From contig LT649628.1 of the NCBI GenBank assembly GCA_900128395.1, forward strand, positions 1 to 17,722: a DNA stretch of 17,722 nucleotides. The letters are read 5' to 3'. This document shows positions 1 through 8,785 of this stretch, piece after piece; position 1 is the first letter of the stretch, and each line of letters starts with the position of its first letter. This DNA is from Stramenopiles sp. TOSAG23-2 (Eukaryota; Sar). The position numbers were made by a program, and so were the translations under genes. The notes beneath the pieces were generated by a model. It did no database searches and was not told the origin of the DNA. It saw nothing but the letters and a program-made list of their open reading frames with translations.

Positions 1-357
1 GAGTTGCAGTTATTTGGAATACATATTTAAGTTGGGCAACACATTAAAAATCTCGGGACAGAGATCTAGAGATATACGTATATATTCTATTTTAATAAAA
101 TAATAGAGGGGGGACGATATAAATATATATTATATATATATGTGTGTGTGTGTGAGAGTACAAAAATTTAATTTACAAAAATACAAATTTTGCACGTGTA
201 TTAATTTTTAAGACCGTTACTCACGTTGTACACACTGCTAGAATAATTTGTATCATATAGTTGCTGTACCAAGTTCAAGCTGTTTGCATTACTGGTTACA
301 TTACTCCAAACACAATATTTTAAAATAAAATATGTACGAGCGTATTTTTCTTTTTTT
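1..357. other. Intergenic stretch at left edge, 3' side of the granulin-type gene
   Basis: No supportable gene is seen. It is AT-rich, with a (TA)n run followed by a (TG)n run at about 123-154 and one AGATCT palindrome at 62-67. It lies downstream of the minus-strand gene that ends at 358, so it should contain that gene's 3' UTR. No minus-strand AATAAA is visible; a weak variant, ATTAAA, lies on the minus strand at 168-173, nearly 190 bases past the stop. Confidence 0.6.
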
Positions 358-1833
358 TTACAAATCTGGCAAACCAATACCAGAAATTGCAGTTTCACCT
401 TCTAAAATTTCAGGTGTCAATGTTAACATTTTCACATCCTTTGATTTTAAATTAACAACAACTAAGGCCCACTGATCCCATATACCTGGTTCTGGTATTG
501 GCACTGGAGATTCATCATCTACTAATGCGATGTACGTATTATCAGATTCACGAACTGCATCAAGTACAAATCCAAGTTCACCACTTCCCATAACTCTAGG
601 TGGCCCACAATTTGTATCAACTAAAACGTTCGATTTACCATTTTCCCATTGGACTAAACTAAGTAAATCATTAGTAATATTTGGTGCTAATGATAAATAT
701 GAATCACCATATTGTTTAGCACCTAAATAAAATTTAAAGCCACTTGGAACAGGTACATTATCAACCCATTTAGCATCAGCTGTTGCTGTTTTTTTACTAC
801 CATCGTTATTATCTGAAAATGTAACAATACCAAGCCCTGGATTTTCTTGATTTACGACAGATTCATATCCAATACGTGTTACAGATTTAGAATCGCATAG
901 TCTAAAATATCCAGCATAATGGCTCGGATCTTCTTCTTTACCGCTTGCAGTTTCTACTGACCCTTTCTTCGTGCTAACGCCCGTAGATGGATCAACACTG
1001 AAAAAATTAAATACACCATTTTCATTTTTAGAAGATATAAGGACAGCATTTGAAGATTTTTCAATACAGAAACCAGTTACATAATCAGATGCACCATCAC
1101 CTGTCACGTTAACATTAGTCGTTTTTCCATTAGTAGGATCGATTTTACTTAATACAATTTGACGACCATTTGCTGGACGTTTAACTCCAAAATCAACGTC
1201 AAATTGATAAAATAAATTCGATTTCGAATCATACAAGAAATCACGTGTTGCTTCACCATGCGTATTATATCCGTCCACTGGAATTTTTTGTGTTATATTA
1301 CCACTTGTTAAATCAATAGTCCATGCTAGTAAACCTGGAGCAATACCATTGGTAACTAAAGCATATGCTACTTTATTAGCATCCAATTTTTTATCTGATG
1401 TCCAATACTTAATTTCCGTTTTTGCATTTTTTTTTACTTTCTTTGCAACTTTTGATGGTCCGTGTAATGGTGAACCACGTTGCCATGGAATTGCAGGATC
1501 ACAACACCCAACTTCACCAACGTTGCATCCAATAGTATATCTTGGACAACAGCGTGCTGGATATGAGTTTAAATTAGCATCTTTTGCGACACAATATGTT
1601 GGTTGTACAATACAACATTCACCACCTTGATCATCAGCACAACATTCTTCATCACTTGAGCAACAACCATAGCTACCTGGTGAAAATGCACAACATGGTT
1701 CATTTTCTAAACAATGTTGTTTACCATCTGGACATGTTTTGTCTTGAATTGTTCGTAAAAACGTTGTTTGAACTGTTTTTGAGGCATTGGCAAAGCTTGC
1801 AATTAGCAATATTAAGATAAATATACGCATCAT
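358..1833 (-). CDS. Secreted granulin-type cysteine-rich protein with a C-terminal repeat (propeller-like) region
   Basis: A 491-residue protein that starts with two consecutive ATG codons. Residues 1-17 form a signal peptide (basic R3, hydrophobic core, ANA before the likely cleavage site), so it is probably secreted or sent to lysosome/vacuole. Residues 34-111 hold sixteen cysteines, ten of them in CC pairs at 47/48, 57/58, 64/65, 73/74 and 95/96, with another pair at 110/111. The spacing C-x6-C-x5-CC-x8-CC-x5-CC-x7-CC-x6-C is that of granulin/epithelin modules, which fold as disulfide-stacked hairpins. A lysine-rich linker (about 128-140) leads to about 350 residues with recurring short strands and D-x-T/S-x-G turns. 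I infer a beta-propeller-like fold from that pattern only. The stop is TAA. Animal granulins are growth-factor or lysosomal modules and plant ones are fused to proteases; there is no protease domain here. The granulin part is fairly secure, while the C-terminal fold and function are not known. Confidence 0.85.
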   Translation of the reverse strand: MMRIFILILLIASFANASKTVQTTFLRTIQDKTCPDGKQHCLENEPCCAFSPGSYGCCSSDEECCADDQGGECCIVQPTYCVAKDANLNSYPARCCPRYTIGCNVGEVGCCDPAIPWQRGSPLHGPSKVAKKVKKNAKTEIKYWTSDKKLDANKVAYALVTNGIAPGLLAWTIDLTSGNITQKIPVDGYNTHGEATRDFLYDSKSNLFYQFDVDFGVKRPANGRQIVLSKIDPTNGKTTNVNVTGDGASDYVTGFCIEKSSNAVLISSKNENGVFNFFSVDPSTGVSTKKGSVETASGKEEDPSHYAGYFRLCDSKSVTRIGYESVVNQENPGLGIVTFSDNNDGSKKTATADAKWVDNVPVPSGFKFYLGAKQYGDSYLSLAPNITNDLLSLVQWENGKSNVLVDTNCGPPRVMGSGELGFVLDAVRESDNTYIALVDDESPVPIPEPGIWDQWALVVVNLKSKDVKMLTLTPEILEGETAISGIGLPDL

Positions 1834-2275
1834 GATTTATTATGTATGTATATGTATGTAATATAAATACAATTTTTCCTTTCTTTACAACAATTTGACT
1901 AAATTGTTTTTGTATATATATAGTATGCTATAGATTATTATTATTATTCAAAAAGATCCCAGATCTCATCTCAAATCGACCTTGCCAGGCTTGCCAAAAG
2001 AAGTATTATAATAATGCTGGAATGATCTATTTTGAAAGATCTGCACATCTCCGGATCTGGAGATCTGCACTGCATCTGGAGATGATGATTTTTCTTATTT
2101 TTTAAGGATGGAGCCAAAAAGATGGTCTTTTTTACAATAATATTTAGGTATAAATTTATACTTAGTAGTCTACAAAATATGCAATCATATATTAAAAGAT
2201 ACGATTATGATATTTATCACACACACACACACACACACCTCTTCTATAACTCTCTCTCTCTCTCTTCACACTACT
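1834..2275 (-). promoter_or_regulatory. Upstream region of the granulin-type gene with AGATCT cluster
   Basis: This 442-base spacer lies between the 5' end of the granulin-type gene and the 3' end of the giant LRR gene, both on the minus strand. No gene is seen. It holds three AGATCT palindromes (1961-1966, 2037-2042, 2061-2066). Two of them sit in a 10-base direct repeat, AGATCTGCAC, at 2037-2046 and 2061-2070. A small inverted repeat (ATCTCC / GGAGAT, 2047-2052 and 2059-2064) lies between them. The right end carries the (AC)n and (TC)n microsatellites. Promoter function is inferred from position alone. Confidence 0.45.
2218..2264. repeat. (AC)n and (TC)n microsatellites
   Basis: An alternating CA run covers 2218-2238 (about ten units) and a TC run covers 2251-2264 (seven units). 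They lie directly past the stop codon of the 1949-residue gene, so on the minus strand they are GA- and GT-rich and fall in its likely 3' UTR. Confidence 0.9.
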
Positions 2276-5200
2276 TTAATGCTTTTGCAACCCCATTTTC
2301 GCCAATTGCGTTCCCAATGCCAAACGCCACAATTCTCGTGATCCATCATCAGGAAACATGATGACATACATAATTTCTGATTTAGATTCAATTTTTTGAT
2401 TGGAATTTTCATTATCTTGCCACAAGACTCTTAAATGTTTTTGAGACGTTTTGCCAAACCCTAAAAACGCTGCAGGTAGTGGTCCTCTGGAGAAACAGGC
2501 TTCATTTAAATCACCGACACTATGTTTCGATTCATCTTCTAAACCGGATACACGTTGAGCCTTGTCAATGTCGAATATGCGACTATGCCTATCAATAAAT
2601 TTAGATCTTAAAATAGACTGATCAGTAGACCATTTTCGTTTTGCACGCTGATTTTCCAGCGATTGTTCCAATTTTTTTTCTTTACTACCTTCTTGCAAAT
2701 CAATCTCTTTCCGTTTTGCTGCAAATTCATCATTTTTTTCCTCAGTCTCATCTTTCCAATATCGGGGAAAGTCCCAGTAACTTAAATCCTCTTTGCAAAC
2801 AAGAAATAGATTTTTCGTTAATATTAAAACACGCCTTCCGCGATGGGAGCCAAGATCGTCATATAAATCAACAGTTGTCATAAGCCTTAACATACCAGGT
2901 CTCAAATCTTCGCCAATTTGCAATTCATTACATCTTTGTAACAATGAAACTAATGCATGTTTAGTAGCCATGTCATATTCAAACGTAGGCACAGTTGTTG
3001 ATACTTTCAACACACCATCATCAATTCCAGCAAGTCTCGGATTGGCTTCTACAGTTGTACCATGAGTTAATTCAATGATATAACGATGAAAACGTCCAGC
3101 GCCACCAAGTTTAGGAACTACGAAATGGAATATTTCACCATTATCAGCATTCTCATCGTTGCTTGAACCACCAGAAGATTTTCCTTCACCTACGCTACTT
3201 TTTAATTGTATATGCAAACGCTGATGCCCCATACCTAAAACGGCCCGTTTTATTTCGTAATATTTAATTTTCCTTACAAGAACAGGTCCTTCAGGGCAAA
3301 ATTTATCGGCGGAACATTCTTTACATGGACCAAATACCAACGTTGGTTCAACTAATAAATATATTTGAAAATTGGTAAGGACAAGAAGAACTTGTTCGAA
3401 ATCATTTTTTTCAGGAATATATTGTTGCACCCATTCTGTTTCAACAATACGCTCAGATGCCATTTTACCGACAATGCCAAATTCAATCAAACGATTACCA
3501 GTTTTTTCAATATAATTTGCAAACTCCAATTGTCCTTGCTCATGTAAATATTCTTGCAATGCAGATTTATAGACGCGGCGGTTGACTTCAGCTAGCAAAT
3601 CTTGTAAATACGATTGACGTGTTTCCGAACCGTTTTCAACTTCTTCTCTCGTAAACTGCTCTAAAATTTCAAAGCGATGCTGTTCAGAATTGCGCAGGAA
3701 TTCAATAATGACAATGCTAATTGCTCTACACATCTCACTTCTAATTTTAAACCTACGATCTCTTTCCTCCATATCAGTGTCTGCAGTCGGCACTTGCTGT
3801 GAAACTTGCATGTCATATAAAATCAGCCTGATAAAGTTTTTCAATAAATTTCTTGGCAGCAATCTTGAGTAAAGAAATTCTGTCATTTTTTTCTCCATGA
3901 CTTTTTCCATGGTGCCTTGACCTGGTTTTATTATATGTGGAATTTGTTCAGCAACAGTTGCACATGCTATAGCTGTGTGCATCATTAATATTTCATCTTC
4001 CTCTGTCAACGTCGTCTCACGCTCTAGCTTAGAAATCACCATTGTAATAACAGCATGGGAAAATCTACAAATAACATCATAAGACGAAAGCGCTGAGGTT
4101 GGAACAGAACGTGCAGTACATTCCATCCTAATGGCTTCATTGGCAACCGATAAGAATTTAGCTGCAATTAACATTTGTGACCATATCGGACGGTCACGCG
4201 ATCCAGTTGCTACATTGGCCAACAATCGTAAGCGATCGTTTTGCAATAGAATTTCTATCGCAGCTGATCGAGTTTTTATGTTACCATAACGCAGCAAAGC
4301 ATATATTGATCGAAAAGCTGCAGATATTAGTGATGCACGTTCATGCCTTCTTGTTTGCGCAGCATTATTCAAAAAACCATTCTTTTTATTATCATTTAAT
4401 TTATCCATTCCATCCATCATAAATGCATGTAAAAGTAATTGGCGTCCGCCAAGTTCCGTTTGTTTTCCAACGCGTTGCTTGTTACTCCTTTTTGATGATT
4501 TACCATGTTTCGTTTCTTCCTCCTTTGCTCTTTTCTTTGCACCGGATGTAGCCTCGCTAATTTGTTTGTCACGTGTCTTCTTTATAATTGCACGGAAACG
4601 TAAAAGCTGATCACTGCATTCAGAGACAATTTCCGATGCTGCAAATGCATCTTCATAAACACCATATTCTTTTTCTTCCTCATCCGTTTGTCTTTGAGCA
4701 ATGAAAAAAATAATTCGTTGAAGACCTCGATAATATACAAATACATGATGTTGCTGCAAACGTTCATTCTTCTCCTCTTCATTTTCTTCAATATACCCTG
4801 AATCGTACGTGGTACTATCGTTATGCCAAAAATGCGGCATTTCCCCTTCTTGTTTTACTGCAAATTGCTCTAAATTCACAACGTTTTCTTCGGCTAAATT
4901 AGCAAATGCAGTTCTTACTTTCTTAAAATATTTAATAAGAGATGGATCCATGACACGCCTTCTAGTTTCATCTGGGGAAAAATCACCATTATCATCATCG
5001 TTATCATCATCGTCAAACTTATCATCGTCATCATCATCGTCGTCATCATCATCATCTCCCTCACCATCGTCATCCCCCTCTTGAGCATCCTCTACTATTC
5101 TTGAGCTTCGTTCTCCGGTATCACCCGCAGCTTTGTATACTGCTCTAACCTCATCCAAAAATGGATCTTGAACGCCCATTAAAACATCTGCCATACGCCT

Positions 5201-8125
5201 CATAATTCGTGATGCAACAACCCCATGTGGCCGTAGAGATTGATCGCCAATTAACGTTTGCAATAAATATTCTAATGTTCGACCAGCCCATGACATTTCA
5301 ATATAAACAGGCCTATATTCTGATTTAGGAATATGCGATGGATCGTTTAGGTTTAATTTATATAAAGAGGAAAATCTATCTTCATAGCGCAATATATTTC
5401 CTAAAGCTTCCATTACATCCCTGTTACGTAAATGCCTTCGTAACATATTATTTTCTTCATCCTCAGGACGCCACAGCGATGCACCTACAAGATATCGCAC
5501 ACAAGAATGAGACAATGTAAATTTCTCTGCATCTTCCGATTCATCCCCACGTGTATCACGCATTGTATTTCTTTCAAGAATATCTAATCCAGCTTGTATC
5601 GCAAGCTCCGCTTGCCTTTCCCTGAACACTTTCCCTGTATCACCCATCGATAAGACTAATTTTGTCAATAGGGAAAATGATTGACCAAGAACAATTTCCG
5701 TTTCTCCAGCAGAAATGTTTGTTGTTTCGCTCAACATATTTACTAAGCGAGATACCTCCTCTTCGTCGAGTTCTGCTAATGGTACATGGTACAAACAGCT
5801 TACAACGGCTTTTCGTACTTGATCGGATGGGCATTCTAAGCAATCAAAAAGGAATTTTTCACGATTGTTTTCATTGAGCATGGATGCAACTTTTTCTGGT
5901 AATGCACGTTTCGACGCAGCTTCACAATAATGCGAGATTAACTCTATACAAGCAACTAAAAACTCATGCATTTCCGTATTTGTTAAATTCTTAATTTTCA
6001 GAGGCTTTGAATGTAACATAGCACCTTGTCCAGCCTCCACACACATTGCTCGGTAGGATGGATCATCTTGATTTAAATATCCCAAAATTGGCAATGCATT
6101 TTGCAAACCATCTGTAACTTCTTTTTCTAGGGAATCTACATCTACCCTATATGTTGAACCCCATTGAAATGGAAACCATTCTTCAGGTGCATCTAAAATT
6201 GTGGAAATGGATTTAAAAACGGCCGTCAAAAGCAATGGGCGAATGCGCAAACTTCCTTGCCTTGACAATTGGTATAAACGAACTAACACTTTCAAATAAC
6301 CAGTTTTTTTAGATAATAAATCTCTAAGCCCTTCTTTACATAAAGAGATTGATTCTAAACAGCCAACTAAAGTACTAACTTGTTTGTTTTGGGCATCGTT
6401 GAAACTTGATTTCATCGATAAAAGCTCTTTTAAAGATTCCAATACGGTTCGTTGCAAACCTAATTTAACGAACATAAAAGCACTTCTGTAATTTTTTTTG
6501 TTTTGAACAATCACCTCGTCATATTTAGCAATATTTGTTGCCGTTTTAATCAATCTATAAAATTTTTCGTCGCTTGAGCATTTTTCAGGCTTTAATTCCT
6601 CGATAATGTAACCAAGCATTTTCGGCTCTGAACCCATATTTTGTGCATTCTTTGCATGATTTGACGCAACTGCACACATAGAAACAACTTCATCCGATGG
6701 ATCTTGACCCATCCAACCAACAAGAGAATCTACCAGACCACTCAAACATTCTCCCATCCCCGTTTTTGTTGCCAAGTCATTCATTCCCCTCGTAAGAGTA
6801 TCTCGAAATTTTTTATCATCATCATCGACTACACTGCTTTGCTTCAATTGTGGTATGACACATTCATTCATGACTTCAACAACTACATCTTTATAACCTT
6901 CGCCAGCACCCATGACATCTTGCAATGCTTCTAAACACCTAGCCCCTAGATTTCCTTCCATCACACCCGCTAAATTAGCCAATACTCGCAATAGAGATGG
7001 AACCAATTGTGGTTGACGTTGCATTAAAAGAACATTTTGTTGTAAAAATTCATTAACGACGCGCGCTTTTAAATCTTCAGCAGCTTGATCTTTCTTTTTT
7101 AAATCTTGCTCACTTAAAGCACCTTGAAACAATTGAGGGTGGGATGCTCTCATTTCTTTTACCGACCGTGCTTGTTCCATTAATTTATGTACAAGTACAA
7201 TACAACCAGTCGGGTCACTAAATGCTTGGTTCAATAACAATATCATATCAGCGATACCAGGCATTTTTTTCGACTCTACCACTTTCTTCGTTTCGATAGG
7301 TTTAATAACACGGCCAAGTTCGATTTTACTAGTACCGACTAATGGTGGAACATCCTCTGCTTGTTTTCTTAATTGTGGGGTAACTTTGTTACCATCAATA
7401 TATTCCAGTTTATCCTTTGCTAACCTGTATTTACTTGATTTTTGAACATTTATGATTTCTTTTAATAAATATAAGTTGTAATCGTGTATGGTAGAGCAAA
7501 ATGGATTTTCCATTAATGTGATTGTACGCAGCTCTGGCAGAAACTCAACAACTTTTAATTCTTTGTTAAACTCTTGTTTTGTCCAATCAATATCATTATT
7601 ACTAAGTCCAATATGTTGTAAATGTTTTCCATAACGTAAATTCCTCCACGGTGGCGATATAAAATTATGCGATAAATCTAATCGCTTTAAATTCGGCATT
7701 GTTTGCAAATTTGGTATGCTTGTAATTCTATTGTGTAAAAGCTTTAGCTCAACCAAACTTTCCATATGGTATGGCCATTCATTAAACTTTAAGTTTCCTT
7801 TATAACCAGCACATATATTAACAATTAAATTATTTGATGCGTCTAAAACTTCCATTCTACGAAATGCTTTGACGCCATTGTCTATTGCCAATGGAAGCAA
7901 TGAAGTTAAATGATTTTCACTGATATAAAATTCTTTAATACGATCTCTATCTTTTGGATTGTGATGTCCTATGATAGTAATATTTTCTAATGTTTCAAGC
8001 CTAAATTTTTCACTACTAAAATCAATCTCAGTTAACTTTTGCTTTGTTACATCTGTTTTTTTTGACGCTAATAAATCCGTCAAAGCTTCGACAGTTAATG
8101 CACGAAGTGGTCCAGTTGACGCCAT
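2276..8125 (-). CDS. Giant LRR / alpha-solenoid / PH-like scaffold protein (1949 aa)
   Basis: One uninterrupted 5.85-kb ORF with an ATG start and TAA stop. Residues about 65-250 are leucine-rich repeats of the L-x-x-L-x-L-x-x-N-x-I type, closed by an LRR-cap-like segment (NPFCSTIHDYN to LEYIDG). From about 285 to 1000, helix pairs rich in leucine and alanine look like armadillo/HEAT repeats. Residues about 1014-1046 are almost pure Asp/Glu, including a run of twelve Asp. A lysine/arginine-rich stretch at about 1178-1225 could be a nuclear localisation signal. Helical solenoid resumes to about 1520. Residues about 1558-1690 (LTNFQIYLLVEP, then KYYEIKRAVLGMG) and 1738-1949 (RRVLILTKNLFLVC, with a terminal helix DDGSRELWRLALG) look like two PH-type domains, the second interrupted by a long charged insert. 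A cytoplasmic scaffold that binds proteins through LRR and solenoid and membranes through PH-like domains is an inference. No catalytic motif is seen and I do not recognise a named orthologue. STK11IP-type LRR-PH proteins are a loose analogy. Confidence 0.85.
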   Translation of the reverse strand: MASTGPLRALTVEALTDLLASKKTDVTKQKLTEIDFSSEKFRLETLENITIIGHHNPKDRDRIKEFYISENHLTSLLPLAIDNGVKAFRRMEVLDASNNLIVNICAGYKGNLKFNEWPYHMESLVELKLLHNRITSIPNLQTMPNLKRLDLSHNFISPPWRNLRYGKHLQHIGLSNNDIDWTKQEFNKELKVVEFLPELRTITLMENPFCSTIHDYNLYLLKEIINVQKSSKYRLAKDKLEYIDGNKVTPQLRKQAEDVPPLVGTSKIELGRVIKPIETKKVVESKKMPGIADMILLLNQAFSDPTGCIVLVHKLMEQARSVKEMRASHPQLFQGALSEQDLKKKDQAAEDLKARVVNEFLQQNVLLMQRQPQLVPSLLRVLANLAGVMEGNLGARCLEALQDVMGAGEGYKDVVVEVMNECVIPQLKQSSVVDDDDKKFRDTLTRGMNDLATKTGMGECLSGLVDSLVGWMGQDPSDEVVSMCAVASNHAKNAQNMGSEPKMLGYIIEELKPEKCSSDEKFYRLIKTATNIAKYDEVIVQNKKNYRSAFMFVKLGLQRTVLESLKELLSMKSSFNDAQNKQVSTLVGCLESISLCKEGLRDLLSKKTGYLKVLVRLYQLSRQGSLRIRPLLLTAVFKSISTILDAPEEWFPFQWGSTYRVDVDSLEKEVTDGLQNALPILGYLNQDDPSYRAMCVEAGQGAMLHSKPLKIKNLTNTEMHEFLVACIELISHYCEAASKRALPEKVASMLNENNREKFLFDCLECPSDQVRKAVVSCLYHVPLAELDEEEVSRLVNMLSETTNISAGETEIVLGQSFSLLTKLVLSMGDTGKVFRERQAELAIQAGLDILERNTMRDTRGDESEDAEKFTLSHSCVRYLVGASLWRPEDEENNMLRRHLRNRDVMEALGNILRYEDRFSSLYKLNLNDPSHIPKSEYRPVYIEMSWAGRTLEYLLQTLIGDQSLRPHGVVASRIMRRMADVLMGVQDPFLDEVRAVYKAAGDTGERSSRIVEDAQEGDDDGEGDDDDDDDDDDDDKFDDDDNDDDNGDFSPDETRRRVMDPSLIKYFKKVRTAFANLAEENVVNLEQFAVKQEGEMPHFWHNDSTTYDSGYIEENEEEKNERLQQHHVFVYYRGLQRIIFFIAQRQTDEEEKEYGVYEDAFAASEIVSECSDQLLRFRAIIKKTRDKQISEATSGAKKRAKEEETKHGKSSKRSNKQRVGKQTELGGRQLLLHAFMMDGMDKLNDNKKNGFLNNAAQTRRHERASLISAAFRSIYALLRYGNIKTRSAAIEILLQNDRLRLLANVATGSRDRPIWSQMLIAAKFLSVANEAIRMECTARSVPTSALSSYDVICRFSHAVITMVISKLERETTLTEEDEILMMHTAIACATVAEQIPHIIKPGQGTMEKVMEKKMTEFLYSRLLPRNLLKNFIRLILYDMQVSQQVPTADTDMEERDRRFKIRSEMCRAISIVIIEFLRNSEQHRFEILEQFTREEVENGSETRQSYLQDLLAEVNRRVYKSALQEYLHEQGQLEFANYIEKTGNRLIEFGIVGKMASERIVETEWVQQYIPEKNDFEQVLLVLTNFQIYLLVEPTLVFGPCKECSADKFCPEGPVLVRKIKYYEIKRAVLGMGHQRLHIQLKSSVGEGKSSGGSSNDENADNGEIFHFVVPKLGGAGRFHRYIIELTHGTTVEANPRLAGIDDGVLKVSTTVPTFEYDMATKHALVSLLQRCNELQIGEDLRPGMLRLMTTVDLYDDLGSHRGRRVLILTKNLFLVCKEDLSYWDFPRYWKDETEEKNDEFAAKRKEIDLQEGSKEKKLEQSLENQRAKRKWSTDQSILRSKFIDRHSRIFDIDKAQRVSGLEDESKHSVGDLNEACFSRGPLPAAFLGFGKTSQKHLRVLWQDNENSNQKIESKSEIMYVIMFPDDGSRELWRLALGTQLAKMGLQKH
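4989..5085 (-). repeat. Coding trinucleotide tract (GAY)n for poly-aspartate
   Basis: On the minus strand this is a near-uninterrupted run of GAT and GAC codons giving Asp-rich residues about 1014-1046 of the giant LRR protein. The mix of GAT and GAC suggests an established tract under some selection and not a very recent expansion. Such tracts are prone to length change. Confidence 0.85.
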
Positions 8126-8322
8126 ATTATTATTTCTCTATCTCTTTCTATATATATATATATGTATGTACGATTCTTTTTCTTTTGTTTTCTTTGATTG
8201 ATGTAGAGATGACATGACAAGAGAGTGAATGAATAAATGATATGTATAATATATTATTGTATATTATTATCTCACATACCAGCATAGATGGTGTATGTTG
8301 TAGATCTACTATCTACACATCA

Positions 8323-8349
8323 GGCCAGCCAGGCCAGCCTGGCCAGCAG
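8323..8349. repeat. Three tandem copies of a GC-rich 9-mer
   Basis: GGCCAGCCA, GGCCAGCCT and GGCCAGCAG follow each other without a gap. The composition is far from the AT-rich surroundings. Related GCCAGC/GGCTGG strings recur at 8561-8586 and around 12922-12940. Confidence 0.85.
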
Positions 8350-8556
8350 GACAATACCATCCCTCTATCTGGCGGGCTGGTTTATTATTATCACTCGTGC
8401 ATTATTAGATCTTATTTTGTTATCACTAAAATTATTAAACTAACCTGGCTAACGCCATGCTATAAATCTAATAAAGTAAAGAGGATCCTCTCTAGTCGTC
8501 TAATGCTAACTCCCTGTATTATAACACATAGTAAGCAATTGCAACTTAAACTAATC

Positions 8557-8587
8557 GCTAGCCAGCTAGCTGGCCGGGCTGGCTAGC
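8557..8587. repeat. Inverted repeat GCTAGCCAG / CTGGCTAGC
   Basis: The 9-base arms at 8557-8565 and 8579-8587 are perfect inverted copies. The interval also contains a perfect 14-base palindrome, GCCAGCTAGCTGGC, at 8561-8574, so two alternative hairpins or dyad binding sites are possible. It lies about 200 bases upstream of the tetraspan gene. Confidence 0.85.
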
Positions 8588-8785
8588 ACCGACATATCAT
8601 TGTTTTTTCGTAACCTGTACTAGAAACCAACTATTAGTATATATCTCTGCACCTCCCCCAGATCTCTCATCACAATACATTGTTTTTTATTTAAATTTAG
8701 AAGAGACGACCCATCGGGAAATATATTGAAAGTATGCAATTGGAAAAGATAAATGTAGAGAAGAAATAGCAACATAAACATAAAA

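Larger units (their letters stand above)
8126..8785. promoter_or_regulatory. Divergent intergenic region with GC-rich palindromes
   Basis: A 660-base region between the start of the giant LRR gene (minus) and the start of the tetraspan gene (plus), so probably a shared promoter region. No gene is supported in it; an open frame at 8242-8586 has no recognisable content and runs through the repeats. It contains a (TA)n run at 8149-8163, three AGATCT palindromes (8302-8307, 8407-8412, 8660-8665), a GC-rich 9-mer tandem repeat (8323-8349) and a GC-rich palindrome cluster (8557-8587). The region just before the plus-strand ATG is A-rich (ACATAAAAATG), typical of AT-rich protist start contexts. Confidence 0.5.

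Noticed and set aside
201-398. Minus-strand frame of 65 codons at the left edge
   Set aside because: It overlaps the 3' end of the granulin-type gene in another frame and lies mostly in AT-rich spacer; there is no motif.
4809-5084. Plus-strand frame rich in serine
   Set aside because: It is the antisense of the poly-aspartate tract in the giant LRR gene, so the serine run is a reading shadow.
8242-8586. Plus-strand open frame of 114 codons in the divergent spacer
   Set aside because: It runs through the GC-rich repeats, has no recognisable motif and shows spacer-like composition; it is an accidental open frame.
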